64,000 bases of DNA, from NCBI GenBank assembly GCA_963920765.1, contig OY987248.1:1307001-1371000 (forward strand), in the 5' to 3' direction. Numbering within the stretch: position 1 is the first letter of the stretch; each line of letters starts with the position of its first letter. The translations under genes and the position numbers were made by a program. The stretch comes from Ulota crispa (taxonomy: Eukaryota; Streptophyta; Bryopsida; Orthotrichales; Orthotrichaceae). Positions 1-13,373 of the stretch are shown one piece after another. The notes beneath the pieces were generated by a model. It did not search any database and was not told where the DNA came from. It was given only the letters and a program-made list of their open reading frames with translations.

Positions 1-716
1 CAACTGCGACAAAACACCGCTAGATACCGTGTCCCAGATTCCCTACGCTAGCTCCGACCATGGCTGCATTCACGCCCCTCCCTGCAAATCTCAGCTATGG
101 CTAACTGCAGCAAGGTACTCGTTCAACCGTATCACCTCACCACTCACTACTCACTGCATCCGTACTGGCCACAACAAAAACTAGAAACCAAGTTATAGAA
201 ATGGGCATGCAATCTAGAAACCCCGGCAATCCGGAATCATTCTATTTTCTAGTATCCCTAGATTCCAGGCTTCGTCTCTCTGGTTCTATCTCAGACGATA
301 GTTACGGGTACTTGGACATATTCAGTCTACGTCACGAGCTTCTGGAAGATCGATGACTAGCTAGCTTAGCTAGTATTATTCTGTTGAGGCAACTATTGAA
401 GTGCCGTGGTGGAGACTGGAGAGGCTGTGATGGTGGGGGTGAGATCACTGATGAGATAGGACTAAGAAAAAGGGTTGCTGCAAGGGAAAGGCACCGGTGT
501 GAGAAAGCTAAGTTAGTGGAGGGACTGGCATGGGGGTGAAGTGAGTGGGTGACGTTGGGGGGGTTGTCGGTTTTTGGAGAGGGAGATACGGAAGCACATG
601 AATAGCGTTGGAACAGTAAATTTAATACTGTAGTACCATTGTTGATTGCAGTCGGAAGCTTGGCAGCGGGGATGACGGTGGTCGGGTGCCTGGTCACCGG
701 GGTGTGCTTGCTCTGA
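1..716. other. Gene-free stretch, somewhat GC-richer
   Basis: No recognisable gene. The minus-strand open frame across 332-823 has no familiar domain. Its beginning, near 720-770, is the same repeat DNA that is found again near 58.70-58.77 kb, so the frame is best read as transposon-derived. I see nothing else that I can name. Confidence 0.4.
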
Positions 717-1570
717 AGAGTATCTCCACCGGTCCGCGCTCTTTCAAAGTTTTCTATCTGGCTGGCCCTTCCTATGCTTTTTTTTGGGAATTGATATGTG
801 CACACCGGGGTTGATATTTGCACACTCCATGGGGTAAATTGTAGATTTCTACACTCAAAAAGCTGAATTTGAGAATTTTGAATTCAAATTTGGACTTAGA
901 GACCACGATACTGTCTAGAACCATAAAAAAGGTTGTAGTTGAACAACACTCAATGAAAAAGCTTATCTTTTTTACAAACAAAAGTAAAAGTAACACTTTT
1001 TCCCTTAGCTAAGCTTTTTCATTGGGTGTTGTTCAATTGCAACCTTTTTTATGGTTCTAAACAAAATCATGATCTCTGAGTCCAAATTTGAATTCAAAAT
1101 TCTCAAATACAGCTTTTTGGTAGTAGAAATCTACAATTTACCCCTAGGGGGTGTGCAAATATCAACCCCCCGATGTGCACATATTAATTCCCTTCTTTTT
1201 TATTGGCAAACTTTTTCCTAAATCTTACCTTGAAATCTTTGCAGCTATCACTATAGTAAGATATTAGGTTAAAAAAGTGGATGAAACTGCCAAATTTCTA
1301 CTTAAGCAAACATATGGTTTGCTAGCTATTGGATGAAAATAGCTTACATTAGTAAACTTGTTGGATGAGTGTGTACATATCATTCATTCCTTCCAATATT
1401 AGCCAATTTTTCCTTACCTGCATGCTTTCTAGGGTGCAAGGCGCTCTACCTTGGCAAAAGCATAAAAAAAACATTGAACATGCCCCATAAATAATAAGTT
1501 GACCACTTATCAAGGAAAGTAGAGAATAAAGTTCACTAAACTTAAGATGAATAATGAACACTGTATTTGT
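717..1570 (-). repeat. Dispersed repeat copy, related to the element after the ATL gene
   Basis: Read on the minus strand, about 1570-1440 and 770-717 match 58.58-58.77 kb in the same order. The shared pieces are a segment around 1481-1499 (ATTATTTATGGGGCATGTT) and a segment around 720-760 that ends in GGAGATACTCT. The two parts are separated by other DNA, including the foldback element at 786-1192. This suggests an older non-autonomous DNA transposon broken by later insertions. Its ends are not certain. Confidence 0.4.
786..1192. mobile_element. Foldback MITE, about 407 bp
   Basis: Both ends carry GGGAATTGATATGTGCACA-like sequence in opposite orientation, and the inverted similarity continues inward for about 180 bp per arm, leaving a short loop near 965-1010. 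The flanks are T-rich (CTTTTTTTT on the left, TTCTTTTTT on the right) and could be a degraded 9-bp target duplication, as made by Mutator-like elements; that assignment is inference. No coding capacity. Confidence 0.7.
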
Positions 1571-3300
1571 TAAATTGGGAAAAATGGAGGTACCATTTTG
1601 TACTCCACCTTAAACCCAAAAAGTTACTTTAAACCATATTCAAAGATATCATATTCAATTTGAGACACTAAGATTTTTTCCCTCGCAAATTCTTCCTCTC
1701 AGGTGAGGGCATGTGTACCAAAAAAAAACTCTACAAGCTCAGTTTTAGGTAATCACCTAAAACTTTCAAAAGTTCCAAAATGTACTCTTTTTTTCAATTT
1801 TTCGAATATGGTGTTAATGTCTTAGAGGACCCTTGCTAAACACCGTAGAAAAAATGTCTTGAAAGGATTTTGAGAGGGACCTCAACACTTTTTACCCACT
1901 TTGAAAGTGCTCGAGCCACCGGATGCCTCGATGCTCTGATGCTCTTTGCGCAGTAGATGGAAGGGAGTACTGCAGCACTGGTGGTCCCAAATGTGGTTTT
2001 CGTAAACAAACTTAGTTGCTAAAATCACTGGTAAGTTTGGTAAACATTCTTATTTGGCACTGCAGTAATCTCATTCTTTCGAGTTGTGCACGGTTTTTGG
2101 TGGAGGTTTTGTTGAATTCAGTCATATTTGGAAACATAGGTATGCACAGTTTTTTTACTTCAATCTGTTTGGCAGCGCTACTAGGTGATGATGCTACTAT
2201 ACAAGTTATTTCAATTACTGTGCCTGCACTCCAAAATATTACTCGCACTAATTTCAAAAGAAATAAGTGAATTTGAAAGGCACACACAATGATTTATGTG
2301 GATTTTATTATTTTGTGAGTTCTAGATCCTATAATACATAAACATCATCTCAAATACTGTGATTAAAGTGACCAAAAACTTTAAGGGATTTTGTAAGGAT
2401 ACACAACAATTAAAAAATGTATGAAAGAAGCCATATTACTAAAGTTTAATTGTCAATAAGCTCCTTGAGGAGCAATGGCATGTTGTGTTCAAAACCCTAT
2501 TTAGAGAACAATGGCAAGCATGCCACATGTTCACAAGGCCACATACTTTGAATTTATTGGACAAATTTCACCTATATTATTGAGAATTGTGAAGGAATCT
2601 TGCACTAATGATACTCTTGCACCAAATGAAATTGCTTGTGTACTTGCATCCATCCATGAATAGAATATAGCAAAGAGATGTTGGACGTAGATGAAACATG
2701 TAGACTATGCTTGAAAATATAGAAAATGGGTGAGGTACAATCTTGACAAAGTTTGTAAAGAATAGGAGGCAATGACAAAGCATTTCATTTGTGATTACTA
2801 GTAATGAATTTTGAAAAAAATAGAAATTCCATGAAAAAAGCCGTCAATACATTTTGGTTTCAAAAAGAAAAGTAGAGTCCCTTTCTTCCATATATTATAA
2901 TTTCTCACTCCTGTAGAGCATCTATGAGGAAGATGTTATGTAATTGTTACAAAATGTGAACTTTGTTTTCCTCAAAATCAAAATCTAGAATTTCACGTTG
3001 CACATAATAATATAGTTTTTAACTACATGCTTCTTTTATGCAATCATCCAATCTCATATGGAGAATATTGAAGCATGAATGAATTGTCAACAAACTATGG
3101 ATGAACCATGGATGAATTAGGAGGATCTTTGAAGGCAAATGTACATTATGTAAACATTAGTTTAAATTGCAATCATATATCATTAACCACTTGTCATTAA
3201 CAAACACAACTTTGAAGTAACTTTGAAGTATAGATGTAATGTTCTTGAAGAGAATAGAATTAAATATTGTATTGATGAGTATTCTGCTATATATATTTTA
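1571..3300. other. Gene-free AT-rich stretch
   Basis: Both strands are broken by stops. The short open frames around 2.0-2.3 and 2.6-2.8 kb resemble no protein family I know. I see no paired terminal repeats here. Confidence 0.35.
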
Positions 3301-3616
3301 GGGAAAATTTTATGGATATCCTTGAAGTTTGCAATATTTCCATAGATACCACTACTTTTCCAGAAATTACACAAATACTCTTGGACCAAAATTTTAGGCA
3401 TTCACTTTGTTGTGCATGCCACTTCCCTTCTTCCTTTGTGTGCTAGTGGTTTCATTCTTGTTTCATTACATTCAATTCTTCAACATTGGTCATGAAGGAA
3501 GTACAAGCACAACAAATAAATGCCTAAACATTCCGAGGGTATTTGTGCAATTTCTGAAAAGGTAGGGGTATCTATGTAAAGATTGCAAACTTTAGGGGTA
3601 TCCATGAAATTCTCCC
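3301..3616. mobile_element. Foldback MITE, family of the ABCI12 intron 1 element
   Basis: Starts GGGAAAATTTTATGG and ends with its imperfect inverse. Internal motifs (GATACC, GGACCAAAATTTT, GTATTTGTG) occur in mirror order on the two arms. The element at 29225-29534 is a close relative. Flanking bases TATATTTTA and TACACTTTA are a 7-of-9 match, consistent with a decayed 9-bp duplication. Confidence 0.75.
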
Positions 3617-4258
3617 TACACTTTATAACACCCACCAACTCTAAAAGGCACATGACAAGTTGTTTAGTGTCACATCAGTTCAACATAAGTATAACTCATC
3701 CTTCAAAAACAAGGTTCTTATATTCAAACATATCTCATGAGTACTTTTGAACTCTTTGGTTTGTGTATATACACAGTGCATATACGAATAAACAAATATA
3801 CACACATATATAGCTAAACTAGACTATATGCATATTCATGATTTCTCCCTTCTTTTTTCTCTCCATTAGGGGGGTTGTAACCTTTATCGTTATTCCACTC
3901 AAATTTTTAAACATTATACATGTCATGTGTGACCAAGCCAGTTGAACATCAGCTTTTGAGGTTTGCCGTGTCAATTTTGTTGGACAACGACATGCGTGGC
4001 CACAATATGGTTTTGGTAGAAAGTCGTCAAAAAGATGAGTAAGCTTAACTTTGGTCCAGAAAGCTCTCAACCCACAAGACAAAACAGTGACAGGAGGTAC
4101 TGCGTACAGTCTCACTACAATCAATTCATTAAATGAAAGTGCATGGTTTGTCATATACGGCAGTACTCGAAAATGTAGGTAAAAACTTCAGCAAAAAATC
4201 TACCATATTTATTCACCAAATTGATTTTTCAAACTTTTGAATCAGCAAGAGAAAGACG
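3617..4258. other. Gene-free stretch
   Basis: No recognisable gene. The minus-strand frame at 3819-4154 matches no domain I know. In particular it is not the kinase domain that the LYK gene further along the minus strand would need. Confidence 0.35.
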
Positions 4259-4262
4259 TTAA

Positions 4263-4812
4263 CCCCTGAGCGCCCAGCCGACGGGAAACTGTCGCTGCAA
4301 ATTTGGGTAATTGTACTAAGGTAGGAGCACCCATAAACGTCAAATTAAGGGTTTTGATGAACATGATGACTATTAATAAACAACTAGCAAATTATAGGAT
4401 TCCATTAGGAATAAAAAAATAATGAGTTTGCACTTCCAAATGCATTTTTTGGATATTGTGAGAATAAATTCTGAATTTTTAAAGAGCAAATTGCCATTGC
4501 ACCCATAGCCACTTGTAAGAATTCATGTTCACATGTTGTACATTCTTGGTGTTACATATATTCACTTCTATAAATTTTCCAAGATTTCAAAAGTGACGGT
4601 TATGGGGACACTGAGACTTATGGGTGCTCCTACCTTAAGTGTATTGTAACTAGGTTTTAATCATACTACGGTGATAAGGAGTGGGGTCTAGGTGTAATCT
4701 AATAATCTAATATGATCATTCACACATGAGGTGGCAACACCATGCAAATGTTACAAGGTTTATATTGGTGGGAGGTTTGCACTAAATGGATTATGAGCTG
4801 GGCGCTTAGGGG
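4263..4812. mobile_element. TTAA-flanked piggyBac-like MITE with nested element
   Basis: Left end TTAA|CCCCTGAGCGCCCAGC; right end is its inverse (GCTGGGCGCTTAGGGG) followed by CTAA, a one-base decay of TTAA. Removing the 317-bp element nested at 4319-4635 leaves about 230 bp, the small size class of this family. The terminal 18 bp resemble those of the element at 17959-18201. Non-coding. Assignment to piggyBac rests on the TTAA target site and the CCC-type termini. Confidence 0.7.
4319..4635. mobile_element. TA-flanked MITE (AGGTAGGAGCACCC family)
   Basis: Perfect-looking termini AGGTAGGAGCACCCATAA and inverse, with TA on both sides, fitting a Tc1/mariner-type target duplication. A second copy of nearly equal length lies at 26998-27310 and a shorter relative at 9599-9815. 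Inserted inside a TTAA-flanked element, so it is the younger of the two. Confidence 0.75.
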
Positions 4813-4816
4813 CTAA

Positions 4817-5757
4817 TATCATAGAGAACTCCTAAAGTATGTTGTTATATTGTATACGCTCCCTTGTGTTGTATATGGATGGAGTATTTGGATAGCACAT
4901 GAATTCCATTGGAGGTGTAAATTTTAAGCCAAGTCATAAACATACTACTGGTCAACTATAATTTTTTGGGAATTTTTTTACATTTGTCATGAAACCTTTT
5001 TTTCAAGTACTAAATAGTTCTTGTATGAATACAACCAACACTTTTGGTAGGCAACATCCTGAGTTTTTAGCACATTTAATAAGGGGAATATTATACCGTC
5101 ATCTTTGAGCCCTAATCTAGATTTTTTGTTAAAGTGCTAAATTTCACCTATAACCATGTACATAGAGCCTTATAATTGTGTGGTTTAAACTCTCATCTCT
5201 TGAAAGACGTGTTATATTTTTTAATTTACTTATTGAATTTGAACTCAAAATTGGTCGCCACTCGCCACTCACAAAATCTTGGCTCACTCCATGGCTCACT
5301 ATTTTATACTCACAAAAATAATACTGTCCGACTACATTTTGAATCTTGGGTGATTGATGATTAACCCCTTAACCCTTAAAGGTAGCCAAAGCCACAATGT
5401 GGTTAACAAATGGTCAATCTTATTCTTATTAGCAATGGATGATTTCTAGTAGAATGGTTTTTGGAAAGAGCTCCTCTACTGTATGTGCAGCTTTTTTTTT
5501 GGATGAAAAACCCTTCATCAAGAAACAACCAAATTTTCTATGCAAGAAGATGTAAAATTCACCAATGACAAACTACATCTTTTCTAATGTATGTAACAAC
5601 TTCTGTTTCTTAGTTCTGAATTTGAATGTATGAGGCATGAAAAGGATATTTTTAAATTAAGTTCAAGTAACAAAATGGAGTTTACTAAGTTTACTTTCTA
5701 CTCCAATTTGAAAACTTGAAAATTTCCAAAATTTGAATACTATATAGCAATTTGAAT
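4817..5757. other. Gene-free stretch with an unpaired TTAA-type end
   Basis: No gene recognised. At 5361-5390 there is a TTAACCCCTTAACCCTTAAAGG motif (read in two overlapping parts), which looks like the left end of a TTAA element; no matching right end was found before the next element starts. Confidence 0.35.
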
Positions 5758-5761
5758 TTAA

Positions 5762-6689
5762 CCCCTAAAGGCCCAAGCCCTTTTCTCCAGTGAAAGTCAT
5801 TGTTAAGTGCCACTTTGGGGGGAATGAGTAGAAAGTAGGAAATAAAGTTTGTTTTGCAAATCCAACAAAAGGATCTTGCCTTAGACTAGAAGAGGTACTT
5901 GTGGGAAAAAATCCGGTCATTCTAGATGGAGAGGAGGGCGATATTTACATCTAAGGTGCAAAAAAAAGGGGTTTTTCCTTGTTGCTAGTAAATTTCAAAA
6001 GCCTTTGACCACTCTTACATGAAAAAAATTATTCTACAAAAAATTGAGGTTTATTTTTTCCATGTAAAAGACCAAGCTTGATATGTGTGGGAGAATTTTC
6101 AAATCAATTGGAACTATACAACACATGGGGAAAAATAGTAAGTAAAAGAAGTAAAGAATGAGTCAAATCACTAAATTGTTAAGAATTTAATTATTAAAAT
6201 GAATACTGCAAATCCCAATGGTTATAATGTTGTAATAAACAATCTACTTCCTTAGGTTTAGTTTTTTTTCCAAAATATTGAAAATTGTGTAAAACAAAGG
6301 ACTTCAAAGATTATTTTAGAGTAGAGAATCCATTACTGCCCATAAACTAAAACATCTCATAACCTTTATCTCATCAATTGAAGTTGAATGATCCAAAGCT
6401 TCCTACATACAAAAAAATCTAAAGAACCAATTTCAGATTTCTATTTTTAAAAAATCCAAATTTTAAAGAAGTTTTTGGGCTGCCCAAATTGCCCTCCCTC
6501 CCTTGGGCAGTAGAAATCCTTGCATAGCTTCTTTGTCAAATGTCAAAATGACAAAAAAATTAGAAACCTGCATAAGTCTTAGAATTCCACACTTTCAATA
6601 AAAGTTTAAAATAATCACAAAAACTAGATTAGCTATAGGTACATGCCTGAAATCCATTTGTCCCTGGGAGACAGCTGGGCCTTTAGGGG
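5762..6689. mobile_element. TTAA-flanked piggyBac-like element, 928 bp
   Basis: Exact TTAA on both sides (5758-5761 and 6690-6693). Termini CCCCTAAAGGCCCAAGC and CCCCTAAAGGCCCAGCTG are inverted copies. Belongs to the 910-940-bp size class together with 32886-33801, 38403-39319, 48270-49177 and 50859-51763. No transposase frame inside, so non-autonomous. Confidence 0.8.
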
Positions 6690-6693
6690 TTAA

Positions 6694-8311
6694 GCCAACA
6701 TCCAAGGGCCATTGGTTTTTTTATTAGAGTATGACAAGAAAGTTTGGTATGTGTCAAAATGTTCCACACTACAGTATACACCTATGCTGAAGTCTTCAAA
6801 ATTTTACAGTTGATTTTGTATCCGATATGAGTTTTTATCAATTTTTCTTTCAAAGCCCATGATGATATCAAGTTGTCACAGAAAAAAACTAAATTTTGTA
6901 CAACTTTAAGGAGATTTTCATCTTTGGAAACTAAAATAAAGTATTTAGAGCAAATTTTATTGCAAAATGAACCGTACATTGTGAAAGACCGTACATTGCG
7001 AAAGATATCTAGGTTTAACCACTTGCTCATAAGTTCCGTCTGGATGAATGCAAACTAACACAAAATATAACATTTGAATGATTTTAGATTAGTGTAAGTG
7101 ATGATTGCAGGTTTATACATTTAAGGTAGTATGCTCAAAAATTGTTCTCTCATTTTGAACCATCCAGTAGCTTGTTGTGAAATGGTGCATTGGTGGTCCT
7201 TAAATTAACCTCTTACAACTCATTGAATGTATGAAAGAAAAATTGTTTTTAATTGCAAGAGCCACTCATTTTTCTTGCTTTCTCAAATTTCTTTACAACT
7301 TGCAAGTGAACGATTCTTGGAAGGTCTAGGGTCATAAATAGGGACTTATGACACATGCACTTTGAGAATTCATAAATAACTCAAAAAGGCTTCAAAAAAT
7401 ATGAAACAACTTGTGTTGCATTCAGTATCTATTTCTCTTTGTCTGCAAAATGAACTAAAAACTAAAAATCCTTCCATCCCCGGAAGACCATGAAAAAGAG
7501 GGATGAGCCCTTAGATGGGCGGTTTTCAAGCGTACTACCTTAATCCTTGTTCTAAGAGGTGCTTGAATGGAAGTTGCTTTGGATGATATTGGAAATTGCC
7601 TCACTGAGCTCTTATGACATTTTTGCATAAGTAGACCCAACAAAAGCAAATCACAAACTATGCGTTTCTGGTGTTTTTGCAACATGATTCTCCTTGCTCT
7701 GACTCTTAAATCTCTCCATCAAATAATATTTTTGAAATATGAACCCAACCAATAAACTGAGGTTCAAATACTCTATTTTCTACACCAATTTGAACTTTTA
7801 AAATCCTAAAATTGACTACTTTATTGCACTTTAAACTTTGAGCGTATCTTCAATGTCTACTGATTTCCATTAAGAGAATAACATGAATTTTTTTGTCTAA
7901 ACTATAAAGTTCTTCACTTTAATATACACCTACAATGAAAATTTCAGATTTTTTGAGATAAACATCTATTTGATATGTTTTTTTTGTTCTCCTTCAACTA
8001 TTCTCAAAAAAACTCAAATTTCCACAAAAAAAATTATTTTCGTTGATCAAATGAAGAAATATGGTGTCATCCCTAGAACAAAATAAAATAAAACATCCTT
8101 TACATGTAATTGCTAGATGAGAGCATACATAATGAAGAAATTTGACCATCAACTCCATAGTCATAAGCCTGGTATTTGAGTGTGAGGGTTAAAAACATCA
8201 TCTCTTAAATCTTTTGTACATCAGGTTTTTCTTTTTTAAGGTTCGAAGTGTGAAGTCATCTCAAGTATCCTAGCTCAGATATTTTGTTTTGAACTAATCA
8301 TAATTTTAAAG
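6694..8311. other. Gene-free AT-rich stretch
   Basis: Open frames of 60-80 codons occur on both strands at 6782-7058 and 7455-7685 but none shows a known domain. No clear terminal repeats. Confidence 0.35.
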
Positions 8312-8315
8312 TTAA

Positions 8316-8960
8316 CCCCTAAATGCCCAAGGTCTTTATGAACTTTTTGGTATTTTCAAGAAAGTGAACAATCAACTAGCCTTTTCATAGATCTTGTCAA
8401 GTTTTTTTAAACTGTAGCCGTACAAATTTAAACTTGACATGTTAGAGATTACATGGAAAAAGAAAACATAATAGTACCACTTATAGTTTGAAAAATTGTA
8501 ACGTTTGCACAAGAGGGTGTTAAAACCGCAAAAGTGACTTAAAGTTTTCTCATCTTCATTTCACATGTCAAATCTAAAATGTTGATCATCAAAAAAATAT
8601 GAGGTTTAAGGTCATGACATGTTTAACTTTAGTCAAGTTAAAGCTTTCAAAATCTACTCTTATTCTTTTTTTAAATGGGTTTCTAATGCGGATTTTTCTC
8701 CAAGCTCTAGTGTATTTGAGGCTCATTTTCAAGATCTTCCAACATTAAAAAACTCAAGATTGTAATGGACACCCTTGTACAAAATCTTGAGTAGAAAAAC
8801 CATCAATATTCATCTTTTAAATCAGATTCTTGATGTTGAAAACAGATTTCAAAACAAACTTGTGTTCAAAAGAAAATACTAAAAATTGTAATTTCATAAG
8901 GTTTTATTCATCTTCAAAGTTTTGTAAACATCCAAATTGGGTGCCTTGGGCATTTAGGGG
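8316..8960. mobile_element. TTAA-flanked piggyBac-like element, 645 bp
   Basis: Left TTAA|CCCCTAAATGCCCAAGG; right end CCTTGGGCATTTAGGGG followed by TTGA (decayed TTAA). The interior matches the 646-bp element at 51768-52413 in opposite orientation, for example a segment around 8680-8790 containing GGACACCCTTGTACAAA. Two copies of almost identical length define a family. Confidence 0.8.
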
Positions 8961-9598
8961 TTGAGAGAAAAGGGAAAAAAAATTCTTATAAAAATAACTA
9001 GCCCAAGGCTATGCAATGTTCTTTCAATCTACGTGGACCCAACTTTTGGAATTAGTCAATATAAAAACAGCTTTGAAATTTATGACTTTAATCTTATTGT
9101 AAGCGCCTGTCAGCTACTATAATTTCTACCCATGAGAGGCCAAGATTGTGACCTTCTTGGGCTCCAAAAAGAACTTCAACTTGTAATTTAATTTAGAGAG
9201 TGTCTTAACTTATATGTACAACTTAATAAAATCCTGGATAAAACAACATATAAAAGAAGAGTCAGCTTGGAAGGCATGTGTTGAGGACTTTACTTGTGCA
9301 CGAACCAGAATATGATGCTACCTTATGTCATCCCTGCCTCACAATGCAAACTTTCTGCTCACATGCTCCATCTTGTTAAGAATTCCATACACTCCTGACC
9401 TTTCCAAAATAAATTATGTTTGAAAATATCACTTGTCACTACAGTTGCTTTGTTTTGTGTGCTCTTGTCACGTGTTCAATTAAGCGAGAATGTTGACCAT
9501 GGTCAAAGCGAGATCTTTAAAATACACATGTTTTAACTAATAAAGTATGTAAACACAACTAGTCAAGCCATGGAGCAGCCAGTTGGTTATGAAACATA

Positions 9599-9815
9599 AG
9601 GTAGGAGCATCTAATACCAACAATGTACTTAATGGGGTAACTCTTTACATTCGATAATCATTTTAGAACTTAGATCTAGGTATACCATAATTAACTTATT
9701 GGTGTTAACCAAAATGATAAGTTATTTGGTGTACCTAAATTTAAGTTCTAGAATGACCACCTTATATAAAAAATGACGTTATTGGATAAATTGTTGGTAT
9801 TGGGCGCTTGTATCT
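9599..9815. mobile_element. TA-flanked foldback MITE, 217 bp
   Basis: Left AGGTAGGAGCATCTAATACC, right the inverse of AGATACAAGCGCCCAATACC, flanked by TA on both sides. The arms continue inward (AATACCAACAAT, then GGTATACC and GGTGTACC around the centre). Terminal relative of the 4319-4635 element with a different interior. Confidence 0.65.
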
Positions 9816-12800
9816 TAACTCTCTTTAGCAAACTAGATCAAAACCATCCAATTTGAGAGAATTTTATGGCTCCCTCAAAAAATGAATGAAAGTAACAAAT
9901 GAACGCGACTTTTTACAGCTATCCTTCCTTCCAATTGCTTTGTGCGATGAAAATGACAAAAAAGTTTATGTTTCAAATGAAGAATGATGAAAAGCACCAT
10001 CTTAGACTTTGATCAATCATGTACAAATTATTATAGTAGTTGACAGAAACGCTTATGGAAGAGAACTTGAACAAATGACAATCATGATGTTACATTTTTG
10101 TAGCAAGTAACTTCACCCATTTTTTTAGATGTGGCAACTTGATATTGCAAATTAAAAAATTGATGTACTGTACTGTAGAGTCAAGTCCCAACTTTCAAGT
10201 GGTTAGTAGTTTCTTGATAATAAATGTGTAAATAAGCATCACATTAAAAACTCATAAGCGTTTCCATATACTTGTGAGTGGCACTTTGAACATTCACAAA
10301 ATGTTGATGTTCAATTTACAATTGCTAGAGTGTACTAGAATTCTCATTTAATTGCCAAGAAATCTCTAATAAAAATTGAGATAGTTTCAATGATGGGAAC
10401 CACAATGGAAGATTTAAATGGTCAATTTTAGGTACAGTTGCCCTGTCTCATAGGCTTTTTTGTTCAACTTACAAAACAACAATTACCACACATATGGAGT
10501 AAATCAATTTTATTTAGAATATCATTATAACATAAAGCTTTAAGACTCGCGTGAGGAGAATGTACTTTATCCAATGTAAATTTCATAGAGTAATTTACAA
10601 TGCAGAGAACCAATTTAAAAACCTAGGTTATAATTTTGCAATTTTTTCTACCTCCTTCTTGGATGATAATTTATTACAAAAATCATAAATTTTTGTTTGA
10701 ATTGAAACCTCACATTGCAACATTTGAATCTCACAAGAAGAGGAAAAAGTTTTAAAACCAAGAAACAAAAACCTTTACATTTTTTACTAAATTTATCTTC
10801 ATTACAAGTCACTGTATAATCTAGTACAAAATGATTGAAGAGGACGATCAACTTGAATTAAGCAACAAAAACCATGAAATGTAAGTTGATAAAAAATTAT
10901 CAATTTTCGAAACTTCAACTTCATCATTGACAGCATCTCAACCGAAATCATTTTATCATGAGGCTTCAACGCTGAACACTTCTTATAAACAATATGAGAT
11001 ATTTTGTAACAATTCTTTCAACCATATAAAACAAGTTTCGTCTTTTGTCTAGCTCATAATTAATTGATTTATCATTAATGCTAAGGAATCCTAACAACAT
11101 CTGTATTTGTGATCAGTTTGTGAATTGTTGGTTTAGATGCTTTATAGTATTTATCAAATATTTCCTAATAAGAGCCTAAGAAACATGTTTACTCAATCCT
11201 CATGAAACCTTCCGCATGCATTTTAATGCCTATTCTTGGTGTGTACCTATTTTCATTTGACAACTTTCATATGTCAAATTGTAACCACATATAAAATGTC
11301 TTTAGAAGCACGTGTGTTCCCAAAGGATGTGCATTAGTGAGGGTCAAGTGTGTATGTCATATTTTTTTGACACATTCATAACTTGTAATCAAGCACCTTA
11401 AATGCCATACCTCACTACTTATGGACTATTTAAAGATCATAAGTAATAATCCAAAAACAACTTCGGTTTACAAAATTTTGGGAGATACTTGCAAAACACC
11501 CAAAAACACATGCACAAGATGGATAGATCTTCAGATGTTCAAGGACATAGAAAATCCATAATTACATGAGTATTTTGTAAATAGTTAAGTACTTCATATC
11601 AAGTACTTATATGCCAAAAAAAAACATTTATTAGCAAATCCTTAAAAGAGACATTCAATGTCTGAGGACTTGAAGAGCTAAATCAAAAAGCATTAGATAC
11701 AATTGCTGCTTTCAAGAAACTTTCATTTCACAGCCACACTAGGGGAGTATAATCCTAAACCTTCATCTCTGCACAAGGAAAAAATCATTGTATCAGCTTT
11801 AAAAGAATAGTCTACACTTTATCTCAAGCCCCACTAGTTCCTCACAGTTGAAAATCGGGACTTAAAGCTTCACAAGTACATTTTAAAATACTTACACTGC
11901 AACGTCTTTGGGAAGTTTTAATACAAGTGTTCAAAGAGTTAGGTTTAGCAAAACAATAAAAATCCAACGTGGGATCTAAGTTCCAATAAAAAAAATTAGG
12001 AAGGATCCAAAGTGTTTTTTTAAGAATTTCATTTTGTTTCTTTGCTACCCCCACAAAATTGATACAGGGACTTGTAGAATTGGGATTGGGACATAGAGTG
12101 ACCAACTCCTTATTTCAAATTTTAAATGTTACTGGTGCAATATGAAGAAAGAAGAACTCCATTCTTAAGTTGAGATTTGTGAAAGAGTTGTGGTAAGGAT
12201 GAATCTACTAACGAAGCCATTTGAAGCTAGATACAAGTTAGTCCATAATGAAACATCAAGGATAGCACGTATTACTTGCATTCATGTAGAGTTGTTAATG
12301 GAACTACACTAAACAATCTCATTGTTCATATAATTACATTCTAGAATAAGAACGTATTTGTACACATGTTAACATCTTTTTCCAAAGATATTAGCTAATG
12401 ACAAATACATTCTTGTCTTAGAGTGTAATAAATGGGTGTTGAGTGCATTCTAGCTGATTTGGGTTGGCTGTCCATTCTAGGTATGACTATTTTAGTGCAC
12501 CACATTTAAAATCCTAAGTACCACTTTTGCTTCCAAGTAACTCTCAAAGTAAAAAACGACAGAATGAAAGTTGATGAAAATAAAAAATTCCTGTAACAAA
12601 GACATGTTCCAAAGCATTACCAATGCCTGACATCATGTAGCTGCTACTTACTAGGCCAACGTATAGGCTAGTATTGCCCAAGAAAACGAAAAAATAAAAA
12701 CCCTAAATCTGACGCACACCACTCCTTCAGTGGATTGAAAAAAGAGAGTACAAATGTCCCTACACAAGATCACTTGTCTTAAACAACACTCCACCCTTAC

Positions 12801-13373
12801 AGGAGGTTACAAACTTTGACATGCCAGATTTTTACAGTCCCTTATGTATTTTCACATCTTGTATTGCATACGGTCAATCCAAGTTTCAAAGTTGTAGCCC
12901 CCTCTTTATGTCATTTCAAATGAGCAACCATATAGACCCTAAACCTATCCAAAGTTGTTTTGGGCAGCTATATCCATTTTTTTGACACTCACAACATTTT
13001 TTTCCTTAGCGTTTTTGAGGTAGAATTTGGGGTTCCTATATTTCAAGGTCCATGTAAATGTATGGAAGAACCAACAATTTTGCTAGTTGAAAAGCGCAAT
13101 AAACATCCTTTGGGCAAATAACAAGGAAAGAAGAAAAGTTTGCTTAAAAAAAAAGATGAAACTGTGTTAGCGTTTTTATGACCATAGAGACACCTCCAAA
13201 GGTGTTTACTTTGTCAAATCATATAAACGCTTTATATGGTGCAGTACTAGCGTTTATATCAAAAAAGTTTTAATACCCAATATTAACACAAAATGTAAAA
13301 ATTGGAAACCCTTTTAAACATTCATTGCAAAACAACAACAATAACAACACCAAGACATTGGATGCAATCTCAC
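9816..13373. other. Gene-free stretch downstream of LYK exon 3
   Basis: This is where the next minus-strand exons of the LYK gene would be expected. I looked for a glycine-rich loop, HRDIK and DFG on the minus strand and saw none. The sequence is AT-rich with scattered stops in all frames. About 11.40-11.60 kb has an inverted, diverged copy near 14.65-14.88 kb (see that entry). Confidence 0.4.
11400..11600. repeat. Dispersed repeat, inverted copy near 14.7 kb
   Basis: Segments such as ATTTTGGGAGATACTTGCAA (about 11477-11496) and CTACTTATGGACTATTTAAA (about 11415-11434) recur in reverse orientation and reverse order at about 14.80 and 14.86 kb. Family unknown; ends not resolved. Confidence 0.5.

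Noticed and set aside
332-823. 163-codon minus-strand frame as a gene
   Set aside because: Part of it belongs to a dispersed repeat seen again near 58.7 kb, and no domain is visible.
1-13373. Kinase exons of the LYK gene on the minus strand
   Set aside because: Looked for the glycine loop, HRDIK and DFG motifs in the open frames; none present. A very small exon could still be missed by eye.
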